NCBI GenBank assembly: GCA_002749535.1
Contig: MZZL01000386.1
Coordinates: forward strand, 558,001 to 622,000
Source: Apophysomyces variabilis
Taxonomy: Eukaryota > Mucoromycota > Mucoromycetes > Mucorales > Mucoraceae
Length of the DNA: 64,000 nt
Direction: 5' to 3'
The notes under the pieces were generated by a model that saw only the letters and a program-made list of their open reading frames with translations, had not been told where the DNA came from and ran no database searches. Positions 23,840-36,156 of the stretch are shown here, piece after piece. The stretch's first letter is position 1, and each line of letters begins with the position of its first letter. Both the position numbers and the translations under genes were made by a program.

Positions 23840-24709
23840 TCAATTGTTTAGCTGGCGAAAGCAGTAAGTGGCTGTTGGATAACCGAGCGATTGGAGTAGT
23901 TCGGCAGTTCCCTGTTCAAGTCCAAAGATCACACCGGGTGTGAAGATTTCTGTTTGCCAGTAAGCGTCAAAGATGAATGGTTCTTGTGGTTGTTGTTGTT
24001 GCGGTACTGGTTGTTGCAGCTGCTGGAGGGGAACTTCACGAGAAAATTGGACATCGTCTGCTACTGGCACCGTTTGTTCCGTCACGCATAATCTTTTCGG
24101 AGCCGGCTGGTTCTCTTCCTCAAAATCCTTTCTCTCCTTGCGCTTGTTTGTCGTTTTTGGTGAGTTCATGCGAAAAGTGGTGAACAAGGCGCCTTGCTTT
24201 CTATTGCTGCGCGGCTTGTTGTGCAATCGTTGCGTGGGTTTAAGTAGAAGATCGATGAAAGTCTGCTCGTAACCTGGTCGGAGGGCCCAGTCACATCCCT
24301 TTGTGCTCGTTGACCCAGAGCTACGTTCTAGTTTCACAAACGCTTTGTTTAACGACAGATTGTGTCGAATGGAGTTCTACAAAGATGATTTAGGAACAGA
24401 AAAAATGCAGCATTCTTATTTGTTTTTGTCCACCTGCCACCCATGTTCGCCTGGTACATAGTATGGGTATCTCTGACTAATCCAATGATAAATTTCTTTT
24501 AGCGGTAACCGCTTTCGTTCGCTTGAAAGTATTGCATGAGCAATCATGGTTGCGTAAGAATACGGCGGTTTATCGCGCGGATCGAGGGAGTTCCACGATG
24601 CGACGGAGTGCAGTGATCGGTAGGAGTGTGTCAAGGATGATCGATCATTATGCTTGCTGCTACTATTAGCAGCCATTGGCCCGTCGGCAACAAAAGTAAA
24701 ATGTTTCAT
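23840..24709 (-). CDS. Forkhead-domain transcription factor
   Basis: A winged-helix DNA-binding domain is clear. DKPPYSYATMIAHAILSSE and the stretch through YPYYVPGEHGWQ on exon 24434-24709 continue with NSIRHNLSLNKAFVKLER on exon 23840-24376. Intron 24377-24433 is phase 0. The spliced product from ATG 24709 is 270 residues. After the domain come a Lys/Arg-rich segment (TTNKRKERKDFEEE, a probable nuclear signal) and a Gln/Pro-rich stretch. An upstream intron-like segment (about 24724-24788, GTACTC..TTCACAG) follows an ATG at 24829. Joining it would put the frame out of phase, so I place the start at 24709 and treat the upstream part as 5' UTR. Which forkhead subfamily it belongs to cannot be told from the sequence alone. 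Confidence 0.92.
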
Positions 24710-26319
24710 CAAGTTATGAGCTTCTGTGAATAAGAAAAAAAAGCTAGCGATAGCAAAAGATCGAATGTATTTATGATTGAAGAGTACCTTTTCTTGAAGT
24801 TTCGCGGAGATAGGGTAGGGTTGCACCATCGCTAGGTTCCTCCAAGTACAAATGTTAAAATTGCTTAATCCAGCTTAAAATTGTGTGAGGTTTTTCTTGT
24901 TAGCAAGCTAATTAGCAAGGCTGTCATATATAGAGGATATTATTTTTCTTTATTTCATTTTAATAATATTGTTTTTTGTCAAGTACGGACTAAGTATAAA
25001 CAACTACTTCACATGTACGACAACAGGTTTTTGTGTCCGTGCGCGTGAACGTAGCATTGACCATTGATTATTGATGATAATGTTTTAGAGAAGGTAGAAC
25101 AAATATGGGTACAACGGACGCTCTTGATATGTACTAAAAGATTTTCTATCTGTCCCTGTCAAAGAAAGTAAACGGATCTCTATGACATTGTTCTTTTGCT
25201 ACGCCTATGACTTTGACGGAGTAATATATTTCATTACATATTAAAAACAATCAAACCATACAAGGATATATCTAGTTTCTAACTAAGTACCTAATCGATG
25301 CCCTCTATTAAATGTTGGCGCAGTTACTTTGTTAAGCGCTAAAGAACAACAAATCTAGATCAGGTAACACAGCGATTTGAAAATAAAATAATTTTATTTG
25401 ACAAGAATAAAAGCAGTTTGTGGATTGCAATACTTCTACTAGTATTCAACAGCTAATAAAATTGAATATAAGCGAATAACGAAGCTTTACAGTGTAAAGT
25501 TATTAAAATAAAAAGGAAAGGTTGTGAAATAGACGAGATGTAAGGGCGATGTTTAAGGCAACCAAGGATCCTAGTAGCATTATAGGTTGCAATATACTAG
25601 AAGCTAAGGGTAAAGCTAATGTCGCTTTTTAGTAGCATGGTCTGCTGTTTGTCACAGCCACCGTGAACTATAAAGTCAGGTCTTGCTATTCTGTAGCTTA
25701 TATATGGAAGACAAACAAATCTGTGGTTCGTTTTTCTTGGCTAGAAATACATTATCAGGGTGTTCCAGAGAAATAACTACAGAACAAAGAAGCCGAAAGA
25801 ATGCGTTACTTGTCAACGCTGCTGAGTGAGCAAAGAATGTGTGTGGAACAATATATTCTAGGACTTAGCAATAACTGGATTGTTGACGTGCCCGAATAAT
25901 GCAATTAACCCAATGTGACAGCTTCAGAAAATATCGCCAGATCTAGCAGCTGAATTAAAGTACAAGCCGATTCTCAAAACGCTTTATGCCCCTGAGAACA
26001 ATGCAACCAACAGATTTTAGTTATGTACAAAAAGAAAAAAAATGCATCATTGCGTCATTCATAGAGGTATTCGACAAGCAGTCAAGTCTTTATAGTTTAG
26101 GATTAAATAAATAGAAAAACAAAGAAAGCAAAGGAAGAGTAGGTTGCTCTAGATCAATATAAGGGATATGCATAATTGTCATTGTAGGGCATAAGCCGGC
26201 GATGCTTCGATACTAGCAGTAAGGAGCTGTATCGGCCAGGGTTCAAAAATCGCATACGCCCGTTGCCCACTATTGGCTTCTCCGCGCGACAAGTCGGGTT
26301 GTTCTTGGATTTGGTCATT
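24710..26319. other. Long intergenic region, no gene seen
   Basis: This 1.6 kb region is very AT-rich and lies between the 5' end of the forkhead gene and the 3' end of the cyclin gene. I found no coding stretch, RNA gene or clear repeat. A long upstream region suits a regulated transcription-factor gene. Confidence 0.5.
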
Positions 26320-27600
26320 TCAAAACGACGTTATTTTATCTTCACAACGAAAATCTAAGGCCATCGGAGTAGCAGCAGTTAGATTTGGGCGTACGTATTG
26401 TCCGTGATCACCAACGGTATCCACTATCTGGACTATGTCGTCATAGTCGGTTTTGTCCGGTAAGCTGTGGCACGGAGAAGTCGAGATACAAGAGGATGTA
26501 GCAGATGATGAAGCAGAAAGGGCTTCGGAGTCCAAGAAGTTGTCACACGAAAACCATAGGAGTGATTTTGCTAATTCAGTAGCATTCACTACTTCAAGAA
26601 CATAGGAAGCAATCTGATCAAAAGTAATCACTGGGATTAGAAGATCATAATCCTGAATAAGGAGAAAATAAAAGGTTAAGAATGATTCTGGTTTGTTTCT
26701 TTTTTCTTTTTCATATATCAAACTTACAAGCAAATAAAGAAGTTGTTTTTCCATCAGATTGATTTCTGATAATGGAAACACCATTTGCGCATAGTTTGCC
26801 CACGCTTTGTTTCTCGGAACTGTATCATGCAGATATTTAAAAGCGGTAATCAGGCTTGCCAAGAAAATGCGGTGACGAGTGCATCTCATGCCTATGCATA
26901 AAGGTATGTACAAATATAGATTGTAATTGTTATTATTGTGTGCCACGTATATATATGCCCATTCTGTTTGGATTATGCACCTTTAGAAGACGCTGCCAAC
27001 CGAAGCCGTAATCGCCGCGCATAGATCACAGAACTGAGGAGTGTGCCATTATTGGTACAAGATTGTATTGCAATGGAGTGGATGAATTGTCGTAATGGTA
27101 GTAAAGGTGTCAATTGACAGCATGAATCGCAGTTCTTTGTGCAACAAAGATTATCATCATCTTTCTCACATGGCAGAATCGAATTAAATTCATGAGTGAC
27201 AAAGTCTGCTCACTTCATTTAGTGCGTTGCTGGCAAACAATTGTTGCTACACTTTACCCAGTAAACAGCTACTGACCGGGGCTAATAGAAAATCGCGATA
27301 AACCGGATCGTTGCTGAACATCTTATTATTCTTTTTGCCAAAAGCTTGTTAGTTTTCTAGATCACAACGTTGCAGAAAATTGTACACACACCTTTTATGT
27401 GGCGGAAAGAGTAAGAGAAGAGAAAGCAATGAGAAAGAAAGAAGAAAGAAAAATACAGAGAAGAGGGAGATGATCGGATAGAGTCTGATGTCGGCTCCTT
27501 TTATTATCATACATACTTGTGCTTACAAGTCCTGTTACTTACCGTCACTAGGTGAAACACTTGCATTAACCTTATAATTTCTTGACACGATTCGCTGCCG
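26320..27600 (-). CDS. Pcl-type cyclin (PHO80/PCL family)
   Basis: Pcl cyclins bind Pho85/Cdk5-type kinases and act in cell-cycle start, polarity or phosphate and glycogen control. The core is spread over at least three exons. One (about 26982-27120) reads PLLPLRQFIHSIAIQS and TLLSSVIYARRLRLRL. The next (about 26728-26891) gives MRCTRHRIFLASLITAFKYL, then KAWANYAQMVFPLSEINLME and KQLLYLL. The last (26320-26652) continues with DYDLLIPVITFDQIASY. The order and motifs (FI....S, YL.RLR, TRHRIFLA, W..Y....L.EIN.ME..LL.LLDYDL) match the cyclin box of PCL1/PCL2/PCL9-like proteins. A further exon upstream (about 27549-27600, reading LNSVRQRIVSRNYKV) is likely but the true start was not found. The C-terminus is a Ser-rich tail. 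Confidence 0.8.
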
Positions 27601-29070
27601 GACACTATTTAACTGCAACACAATAACCAAAGATAGAATTAAAAAAACACAAAAGGGAAGACGGACAAAAAGAAAAAGGGAGCGATAGCTGGTCGAGAAC
27701 GATGAAGGACTTGGTTATTTAGAGTTCAAAACCTCCGCTTAGTGGAGAGTGGGGTTTGCGGTAGTTTTTACGCCGAAGATAAGAAGTCGACGTATGCCAA
27801 GAGCATCAATACAAATATGCTTTTGACTATAATGCTCTTTTTTGGTAAGATCAATGCCGCAAAGTCAAATGCTCCACGCATGAAAAAAAAAAGATGTGCC
27901 TGATGATTTATTAAGAATTGTTTGCCTTTATAGAGAAAGCGGAATTCATTATCGAAAGGTTATAAAGCTTAAAACTAGAAAAGACGAAAACGGATGAAGA
28001 GAACTTTAAATTTTTGCTGCAGAACAGAAAATCTTAAAGGAGAGAGATGAGGACGATAAATGGCTAAACCTTACGTAACAAATTTGTTTATTCAGCGGCG
28101 TTTGTTTTGTGTAGGGCTTCCTGCAATGCAAAACAGCTCGTTGCTTTAATTAGCAGTTGTCACCCGTTTGTTGCAATATTTTTGGGCAGACGAGAACATT
28201 ATGTATGATGCATGATGCAATCGGGCGCTTATGGAATGTATCAATGGGTATTCCTCCTCAGTTCTATAGACTTTACGGGCCTTTTCCTCCACATAAGCTC
28301 TAACCATCATCATCCCACTTCTCAGTTATTTCGTGATCATGGGAATAAGGAGATCTTTTGGAATCCCTTTCTATATCCGCGTCTAGATCGACATAACTCC
28401 GCGTCATCTCCCGCGATTTTTGCCCTCGTTATCAAAAACCTGATTGTTGAAGATCGATAACGTATGATGCTGGCGATTGAAAATAGGGTAGCCTAGATAA
28501 AGAAAAAAGAGGAATCCTTGCGAGGATGTCATTGTATCCGATGGGTTAGAGTGCTAAACAGATAACATACGTGTCGCCACGCTTGTCTCTAAATCATGCC
28601 ACAGAAAAAGACAAAGACCGTCAAGTCCTCAACTGCATTATTTTTGGCTCGGATTAAAAATACTACGTATGTGTTGCCGAAGGAAACAAAAGAATAAAAT
28701 AAGTTTTAAATCCCGTGCTATGGTTATCGCATGGGCGATCTACGAAACCAGCGAGAAATGGGAAAGTTGTTGTCTAGAATAAATATGTTCGGAGAGATGA
28801 GGAGCTGGAAAGCGTCTATCGGATATGAAGTACAACTGTTGATATTTTATTCTGTAACATGACTTTTAATGAAAGATAAGATCTCATATTGATATTGTAT
28901 TTCTTGCCCCATCTTTGCGTTGCATAGCAACGACCAATGCGTGTAGCCACTGCTCCGTGGCTGATGTTCAACGCTTTTGCTTAGGCTGGTCGGGGTTGTC
29001 ATTTCACATTTTTTGTCTTCCGCTTGCAGCATGCAAAAAGGCAGGTTGCTTACTTTGCGTGACCATTCAC
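27601..29070. other. Intergenic region, no supported gene
   Basis: Divergent upstream regions of the cyclin and translin genes. An 82-codon ATG frame at 28212-28460 and a short one starting at 28596 (MPQKKTKTVKSSTALFLARI) have no recognised domain. The second briefly resembles the start of a histone-fold protein but no continuation was found. I call neither. Confidence 0.45.
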
Positions 29071-30101
29071 ATGGCTTCCCTTGATTTGAAGTTTTTCAAC
29101 GACCTCCAGCAAGCGCTCGAAGCTGAATCTGAACGTAGAGATGTAAGCTCCAATCAAACTGGGATCACCTTCATTCATGGACAATAACTATAAGGACATA
29201 CGCGTAGTCGTGCGTGATCTCGATCGTACTTGCAGAAAGTTGAACGCCAAGCTCAACTTCATTCATTCGAACCCTACCGGTCAAGGTGTGTATATAGACA
29301 GTTGAATTATCGAAAGCCTAACGGTTTTGAAAAAAAAAAAAGTTCCGGAAATCGAATTTGGTGAAATACAAGAACGTATACTGAAGTTAGCGGCTCTAAT
29401 ACCGGAAAATGATTATTACAAGTAAGCAGAGCCTCATCAAAGCAAGAAGACATAATAAGAGACATGGAATGTTTCTATATTTAGGTACAATGATTTGTGG
29501 CAACGAACTCTGCAAAATGCTGTGTTTATTGCGGTTTTCAAGTACTATTTGGAACAAGAGGAATTGATTGACATTGCTACTATAGAAAAATGTATCGGCG
29601 GTAAGGCATAAACAAAACACGATTTATGAATATGCTCGGCTTAACCGGATTATTATTACCGTGCAGTGAAGGTAGATGTCAACAATGACCTGCAGGAATT
29701 CCATATCCAACTCGAAGACGTATTACATGCTTACATTAGCCTAGTCAACGAACTGGTAAGATGCACTTTCCAACAAAGTTCCTCTGGAAACGAGTTTAAT
29801 AACTTTGTTGATGATTTTTATAAAGTCAAGACTGGCGATCAATTCAGTCACTGTGGGTGATTATCCTAGAGTTATCCGAATCTCAGCATTTGTTCGAGAA
29901 CTGAGCGCTGGTTTCCAGCTTCTAAACCTAAAAAATGACAGTCTTCGGAAAAGGTTGGTTCAAAACAGGCCAACGAAAAAACTTATGCTGATCTCGTGTT
30001 GTAATAGGTTTGACGGTATCAAGTATGACGTAAAGAAGATCGAAGAAGTGGTATACGACATTACACTACGGGGTCTTCAGAAGAAAGATGAGAACGCTTA
30101 A
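29071..30101 (+). CDS. TSN: Translin
   Basis: Translin is a small RNA/DNA-binding protein that with TRAX forms the C3PO ribonuclease, which processes RNA and removes passenger strands. Seven exons (29071-29142, 29195-29285, 29343-29421, 29485-29600, 29667-29755, 29826-29953, 30008-30101) join in frame to 222 residues, close to the usual 228. Signatures include VVRDLDRTCRKLNAKLNFIH, YKYNDLWQRTLQNAVFIAVF, FHIQLEDVLHAYISLVNELSR, RISAFVRELSAGFQLLNLKN and RFDGIKYDVKKIEEVVYD. It is all-helical, with no catalytic site of its own. The TRAX partner is not in the window. Introns are short, and the 29286-29342 intron ends in a long A tract before AG. Confidence 0.96.
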
Positions 30102-30499
30102 CTTTACCTGGTATATCTGTTCTCTGGAATAAACGTTACATTTTGCAGCAACGTTTTCGGATTTCTATAGATTTCTAGTACTGTTGGGTATTCAGATGAA
30201 ATATGACTGGGGAAGTTGCCTCTATGAATATGTTTTGTCATTGTGTGTTTTTTGACTTATATGGATCGTATTTCCATTATCCTGTTGGAGGCTATGACGG
30301 TACTAGACAAATAGGGATTGTTAGACGAATGATCAAGTAGATGGGCAGCTATGTGAAAGAGAGAAGCATTTGAAAAACGATTGCAGGTCATTTTCACGGC
30401 GTGCATTCTTATACCAATACACGCAAAAGATTGTATTGCATACTAAAAGTTATAGGTATTTACATTGGTAACTATATGTATAAATAATTAACGATCATT
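30102..30499. other. Convergent 3' region of translin and flotillin genes
   Basis: About 400 bp of AT-rich sequence with no coding stretch. Confidence 0.5.
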
Positions 30500-32252
30500 C
30501 TAGGAGGACTTAGATGGTTTGTCCTCTTGGACTGGTGGCATGTTTATGGCCCAAGCAGGAGGTGTTATGCCACATTGCTCTTGCACTGTAGTCAATAAAG
30601 GTGGCAGATTCTTGTAGATATCGGCGATCGGATTTTGTGTTTGCTTTCCGTCCCCCGTGTTCCATACTGTGATCTTTGGATTTAGACCCTTGATGGCTTC
30701 TGCATTTGTCTTGGCAAGATCCTGCATAACTCCTCTTTCAAGCATAAGATATTGCATTGCCGCTGCCGAATCCCCTCTGAAAGCATCTACAATAGCCGCA
30801 ATACCCTTTGCTTGTGCTGTCATGATGCTGCTAAGACCATCTGCTTCACGCTGGGTTTCATAGTAGCGAGCATCTGCCATCACCTTCTTTGCCTCGGCTT
30901 CTTTCTGTTTCTTGATGAGCTCGGCTTCAGCCTCCTGGGTCCTGGCATACAAGGATGCATCTGCAAGCTTGCGTTGTCCTTCACCTTCAAGTGACACAGC
31001 AGCAAGAGCAGCTTCAGCTTCCTTTTGTTTCTGAAACAATTCTGCTTCAGCAGCTCGTTCTTTGTTGTATTGTTCTGCATTGGCATGTTGAACTGAAACT
31101 TCATATTCTGCCTTAGATTTAGCAACAATAGAAGCACGTAAACGTTCCGTCCTATTGTTAACGTATCAGAACCTGCATGTTAAGGACTGGATAAAAGGTA
31201 CTTACTCAGCCAATTGGCGCTTTTCTTCTACTTGCTTCTTAAGTTCCATTTCTCGTACTTGAGCGGCCTGGTCCGCTTCGATCTGCGCCAGCTTTACGCC
31301 ACGCTCATACAGGACTTCTTTTTCCTTTAATTCGGCTTGTGCCTTTGCAATCTCTGCCTCCTTCTGACGCTCGTAGATAAGCGTCTCGGCCTCAATGCGC
31401 TTAATACTCTGTCGTGTCAAACCTTCTTTCTCCTTTGCCCCGACATCACCTCTATTTCTTGCCTCCGCAACATCTATGAATCTTTGGTTTAACCGATGCA
31501 CAAAGCTTCAACCTGACTAACTTAAGACACACTTACCAATCTTTGCTTGATTTACTGCGCCTTCTTGTGTTTTCTGTCGCAGATACGAAAAGTACTCGCT
31601 CCCGGCGGTATCTTGCAGACTCTTGATGTTGGCATTGTAGATGAACACGCCACTAAAAACAAGGTTTAATTGATATGATTGGACAGCGAATTTAGCCAAC
31701 TTACAAATGATCCAATTCGCTTTGTACATTTCTCACAACCATGTCTTTGAACGTCCTGCGCTCCTTGAAAATTTCCTCCATTGACATTGCCTAATGCGAA
31801 CGTTAGTTTGACCGAAGGCTTGACGACAAGGTATAACCTACCGCTGCCAACACACGGGTTTCTCCTTCAATGACACCTTTGACCAGCTCTGTCATTGCAT
31901 GTGTTTTATTCTCGCTACCTGCTAATAATCGAGCATATTTTTGCAAGCTGACTTCGTCAAGTTTCGGACCAATCGTGAATACAGCAGGCAGAAGAAATTC
32001 AAGTTTCTCGATCGTCATGGCATGCAATTCCAGAGAAAAGTTCTGAGGAGTGACATCGAAAACTGTAGCATGTTGACCTGGCCACACCCATCCTTTCTTG
32101 ACCAATTCAATATCTTTGATACCGGCACCAGTCTTGACAATATACTGGTTCGCATCACTAATGGATAAGACGCACGGTCAATAACGAGCAATACTCACAT
32201 TTTTTTTCTTTCTTTACTTGATCAGTTACCTGACTTTGTAAGTTAACCACAT
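30500..32252 (-). CDS. Flotillin/reggie-like SPFH-domain protein
   Basis: Flotillins mark lipid microdomains at the cytosolic face of the plasma membrane or endosomes; in filamentous fungi they are linked to membrane organisation. A 23-nt first exon (32230-32252, MWLTYKVS) splices at phase 2 across intron 32158-32229 to [20 protein letters not shown]. Next come [18 protein letters not shown], the SPFH domain, and [21 protein letters not shown] long heptad-rich region full of Ala, Glu and Lys follows ([34 protein letters not shown] and similar EA-rich repeats), which drives oligomer formation. The C-terminal part contains [20 protein letters not shown] and ends with DKPSKSS. Several internal introns interrupt it. 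It has no obvious N-terminal signal. Confidence 0.93.
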
Positions 32253-32497
32253 AGTTTACGATTTTTAATACGGGTGAACTGATTTGCACAGCATGCGCTT
32301 TTTTATATTTTCGAAGTGTAGCTGAGCAGCCAGTATTTGTGTAACCAACTGACTGATTTTTCACATTGCTAAGCACTGAATAACTTCAAATTTCGGTCTA
32401 ATTAGGAAATTTGCAACGGGGCAACAGTGGATCCATTTTGAGTAAAATGACAGCATCATGCTTGTGCAGGACCCCTTTCTCACTCTTCTTTGCAACG

Positions 32498-33079
32498 TCA
32501 TTCATCAATAGTGCGAAGCACATCTTCCGTACTTTGTACTACTTGAGGTGGCACTTCATGGCTTGGAATCCATTTTCTGTTCATAGGGATCAGCAAGTCT
32601 TTTGACCAAACATCACAGGACACAACATGGCTTTGCATTTTCTGTCTTTCTAAGCATCCAATAGACTAATGAAGGTAATCAATGTACCGGTGGGCGGGCT
32701 TTAACCAAGCCATCCATATATGATCCGGATCACGTCGTACCAGACCATCCGGAAGATCATTTCCTGCTTTAAAAGATGCAATTGACTCGTGTTAGCTTCT
32801 GTTGCCGGCTCGGGCGTTCTACCTTGCTGCGGCTTGGCCAATCAAACTTTCTGAGGTTTATGGTACCAGATCAGCTGATAAAGGATGTAGTTCATCTCAC
32901 GCTTGGGTTTTTCTCTGAAGAACTTTTGATCTGAATAGCTTTTCCGTCTTTAGGAAGCCAGCCAGGCCGGTGCCGTTGCTGATTGTTCCTAGTGTTTGTT
33001 ACTTCAGATTGCGAAAGGTGCCAACGTTGTTTTCGTGCTGTTCAATCGAAAATAGGCATATCTCATTTCGCTTTCCCAT
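32498..33079 (-). pseudogene. Decayed protein-coding gene, function unknown
   Basis: From ATG 33079 a single frame runs 194 codons to a terminal stop at 32498. It is broken by six internal stop codons, yet the residues between them look protein-like along the whole length, for example NEICLFSIEQHENNVGTFRN, DLPDGLVRRDPDHIWMAWLK and SHVVSCDVWSKDLLIPMNRK. All pieces stay in one frame with no indel, so decay is by point mutations. I do not recognise the family. It may be a remnant of a mobile or repeated gene, or these stops might lie in unspliced introns, but no GT..AG arrangement was found that removes them all. Confidence 0.5.
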
Positions 33080-34625
33080 CAGATATACATGAATCTGAAA
33101 GTACTTAATGCAACGCATCTAACTTTGGATCGTACAGCACTGATCTGTTTATACTGTATGCATGAGAAGAAATTGGCATGCTTTCCGCAATAGGAAAAGT
33201 TTGAGGGAAGCATAAATTTTTATCAAGTGCTGAGCCACCCCAGTGATTCCGTAAACGAGTCTTTCCACCGCATCATTCATTTCATAAAATAACGCAGCAA
33301 GAGGTATTGAGATTTCAGGTCAGTTAGGTAACTTGAGAGGACGTAACAAGTCCATGCATGCAATAGCCTAATCGAATTCTCCTGGATGAACTTTAAACCC
33401 ACAGCAGACTGTCTAGCTCTGGCAATTTGCTCCTAATCTCGAACTGAATAGCTAGACAGATTTGCTATATCTTTCCGTAATGTGTATGTATATACAAACA
33501 TTTCCAACCCATAATAATCTGTAACACGTAGAGTAATTTGTTTTGTACAAGTTAAATACGTACAAAAGCAGGCTTGAGAAAAGTAAAAGATATAAGAGCA
33601 ATTTCTTAGAAGGATCACAATAAGATACTGCATTTTAGAAGGAAGTAATGGCAATAGGTAATTTCTACTATTCTCACGCTGGAAACTAAGTATAAACATT
33701 ATCTCATTTTACAAAAAACAGCCAAGTTCGTTTATTCGTGCTTTCTTTCTCTGCAGCCAAGACTCTCTCAGAGACTAACATACATGCTAACAGCCTACAT
33801 ACAGATCTGTATAAAAAAAGCACCCTTTAAAACTTACCGATATAGCACCCTGCACCTCTGTTGGCTCAAGGAAGATTATCTTTAACCTGAATCTGTTTAT
33901 CCTGTTCATTTCGTTTCACTTTGGTTTTGGTTTTTCTTTCTTATATTTATAATTGGCAGTTTAAGTTTGCAAAAGAAACTAAGACATTACTGATTTACAG
34001 ATACAGCAAGAGATATTGACAACATAAAGGAATGATCTAGCAGGTACGTTCCACCTCTGCTGACTTCTGGCCTTGTCGATAAACAAGTTCGAATTTGATG
34101 TATGGCTTTTGACCTGGACCTGCTGCTCACATTATTTAAGCTTGTCACACCACCCATTGTCTTTGCTTTTAGGACGATACAGCCATATTGCTTTGGAAAT
34201 TGTCTGGGATATCCCAACGGGACACTGTAGCGTATGGCACTCCGACACCATATTACGTCTGTTTATGGCAATTGAAGGACACTTTGTAGTTTAACAGCCG
34301 CTTACATTTTTGGGGGCAAGGAGTGTCCGATGTGAACCCCGTCAATTAGCAGATACGTGCTATTTAATATAAAAGTACCAAGTTATATCAGGTTGATAAC
34401 AGATATCACCCGTCTTAGTAAACATAAACATATGCATATATACGCCCATAAGAACGATTTCTGCAGAGGAAAAGGATGTTTCTGGGCTTGACCATGTGCA
34501 GTCTTTGAAATATTGTGACGTGTTCCCCGATCCTTCACTGGAAGAGTGTCTTTGAAAAGGGTGGCTTGCCCTGGCTATATCGTCTACTTGCTATTCTAAC
34601 ATCGAATCCAATTTCGGCGATCATA
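33080..34625. other. Intergenic region upstream of CNOT2
   Basis: AT-rich. Around 34170-34292 (+) a frame after a good acceptor (TTGCTTTTAG) reads SHIALEIVWDIPTGHCSVW and ends in TAA. It looks coding but no upstream exon was identified. The remainder holds nothing I can name. Confidence 0.4.
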
Positions 34626-36156
34626 ATGTTTCCTCGCAATTCCGGTGCCGATCTTAACGATTTCCCTGCCCTCGGTAGTTCATTATCTACTAATAGAGGG
34701 AATCCAACCTCTGGTCAGTCCTCTCTAATGCCCTCCAGCCGACTCGCGAGCTATGCTTCCACCGCCGGTACGAACCAGATGGGAAATACGCTGATGAACA
34801 ATTCTGTCTTGGCCGATTTCTCTCTCCAAAATTCTTCACTAGGCTCCTACCAACAGAGCCTTCCAAACGACCAACTGGCAGCGCCAGGTCCTGGTTCACA
34901 AAGCTTCTCCATGGACGACTTTCCTGCTCTGCGAAGTTCTAGTTTAAACAATAATCATGCGAAAGCAGAAGGCTGGGATTATCATGGCGTGCGTGAAGCA
35001 AGTCAAACTAACGATAGCCACATCCCAAATCAAGGTGTGTGTTTGTATATATATACTGGCGTCGGTCAGGACGCATCGTGCGAAGCTTGCTTCAGGATGC
35101 CTTTTTTCTTGATTTACTCAAATATTTTTCCTTTTTTCTTTTTGTATGTATTTCGCTTGTTAAAAAGACAGCAAAGCTTTCAGCACGGCAAATGAATCAC
35201 TACCATCGACAGCTCAATGGGTGCGTACCAAAACTTGATTTGTAATAATATCAGTATATCATCATTCTTATGTCTGATCCAGCCTCAGGGGAACAACGAA
35301 TCATCACAGTACCCTGGCGATTTACGAAAACTATCGGGTGGTGTTTCAACTGTAGAGAGTTCAAACAAGAACGACATGTCTAATGCCGGTGTGTGGAATG
35401 ACCGCAAAGTCAACGGCAAGCGTGGATCAACCTCAGATCCGTACGGTCTACTTGGTTTGCTGGGTGTGATACGAATGACCGACCCTGACCGCAGTATGCT
35501 GGCGTTGGGAAGTGATTTAACAACCCTTGGTTTGGATCTGAACACATCAGAGTAAGTATAAAAGAGATTATATGTAAGTTCTAAATTATTGCTGTAGCTC
35601 AATCTATGCCACCTTTATTTCACCTTGGTCCGATACGCAAACTCCACCAGGATTGAACGTCGAGCCGGGATACTTTTTACCACAGTGCTACCGTAATGTT
35701 CAAGCAACACCTCCAGCACGACAACGTATGCGAACCTTTTCCGACGAAATCTTATTTTATGTATTTTACTGCATGCCGAAGGATATTGCACAAGAAGCTG
35801 CAGCCCAGGAACTGTAAGTTAGGGGAAAAAAATGATGGTATTCCAGAAATTACTCAATCTATCTCGTCATAAGGTATGCGCGGAATTGGAGGTACCATAA
35901 ACAGCTTGGCCTGTGGTTGACGAAAGAGCCAAGTGAGGACGGACGACCAGTTCCATTCCGGCGGACGTCGGCCAATGCACTCGAGCAAGGAGTATTCATT
36001 TTCTTTGATCCAACGACTTGGCAAAAAGTCAAACGGGAATGGACATTATCATGGAATGCGATTGAAGATCGATTTGAACAGCAGGGTACATCGATGTCTC
36101 AACCATCTGCAGGGATGAGAGATTCACCAGCAGGACTATCATCAGGCTTTGCATAA
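34626..36156 (+). CDS. NOT2: CCR4-NOT complex subunit 2 (NOT2/CNOT2)
   Basis: NOT2 is a core scaffold of the CCR4-NOT deadenylase complex, which shortens poly(A) tails and controls transcription. The start MFPRNSGADLNDFPALGSS at 34626 and a second SMDDFPALRSSS near residue 95 match the DFPAL motifs of CNOT2. An upstream in-frame ATG at 34515 exists, but the family start favours 34626. Several introns follow (for example after IPNQ near 35034, and after STAQW near 35220). DPYGLLGLLGVIRMTDPDRS, ALGSDLTTLGLDLNTS and the C-terminal NOT box are present. The latter includes DEILFYVFYCMPKDIAQEAA, LYARNWRYHKQLGLWLTKEP and ALEQGVFIFFDPTTWQKVKR. The product ends in a short Ser/Gly tail after the NOT box. 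Confidence 0.96.

Noticed and set aside
24724..24829. Upstream coding exon for the forkhead gene
   Set aside because: Splicing the GTACTC..CACAG intron puts the downstream frame out of phase, so the ATG at 24829 cannot be joined to the domain.
28596..28680. Short frame MPQKKTKTVKSSTALFLARI resembling a histone-fold start
   Set aside because: No downstream exon carries a histone fold, and the frame stops shortly after.
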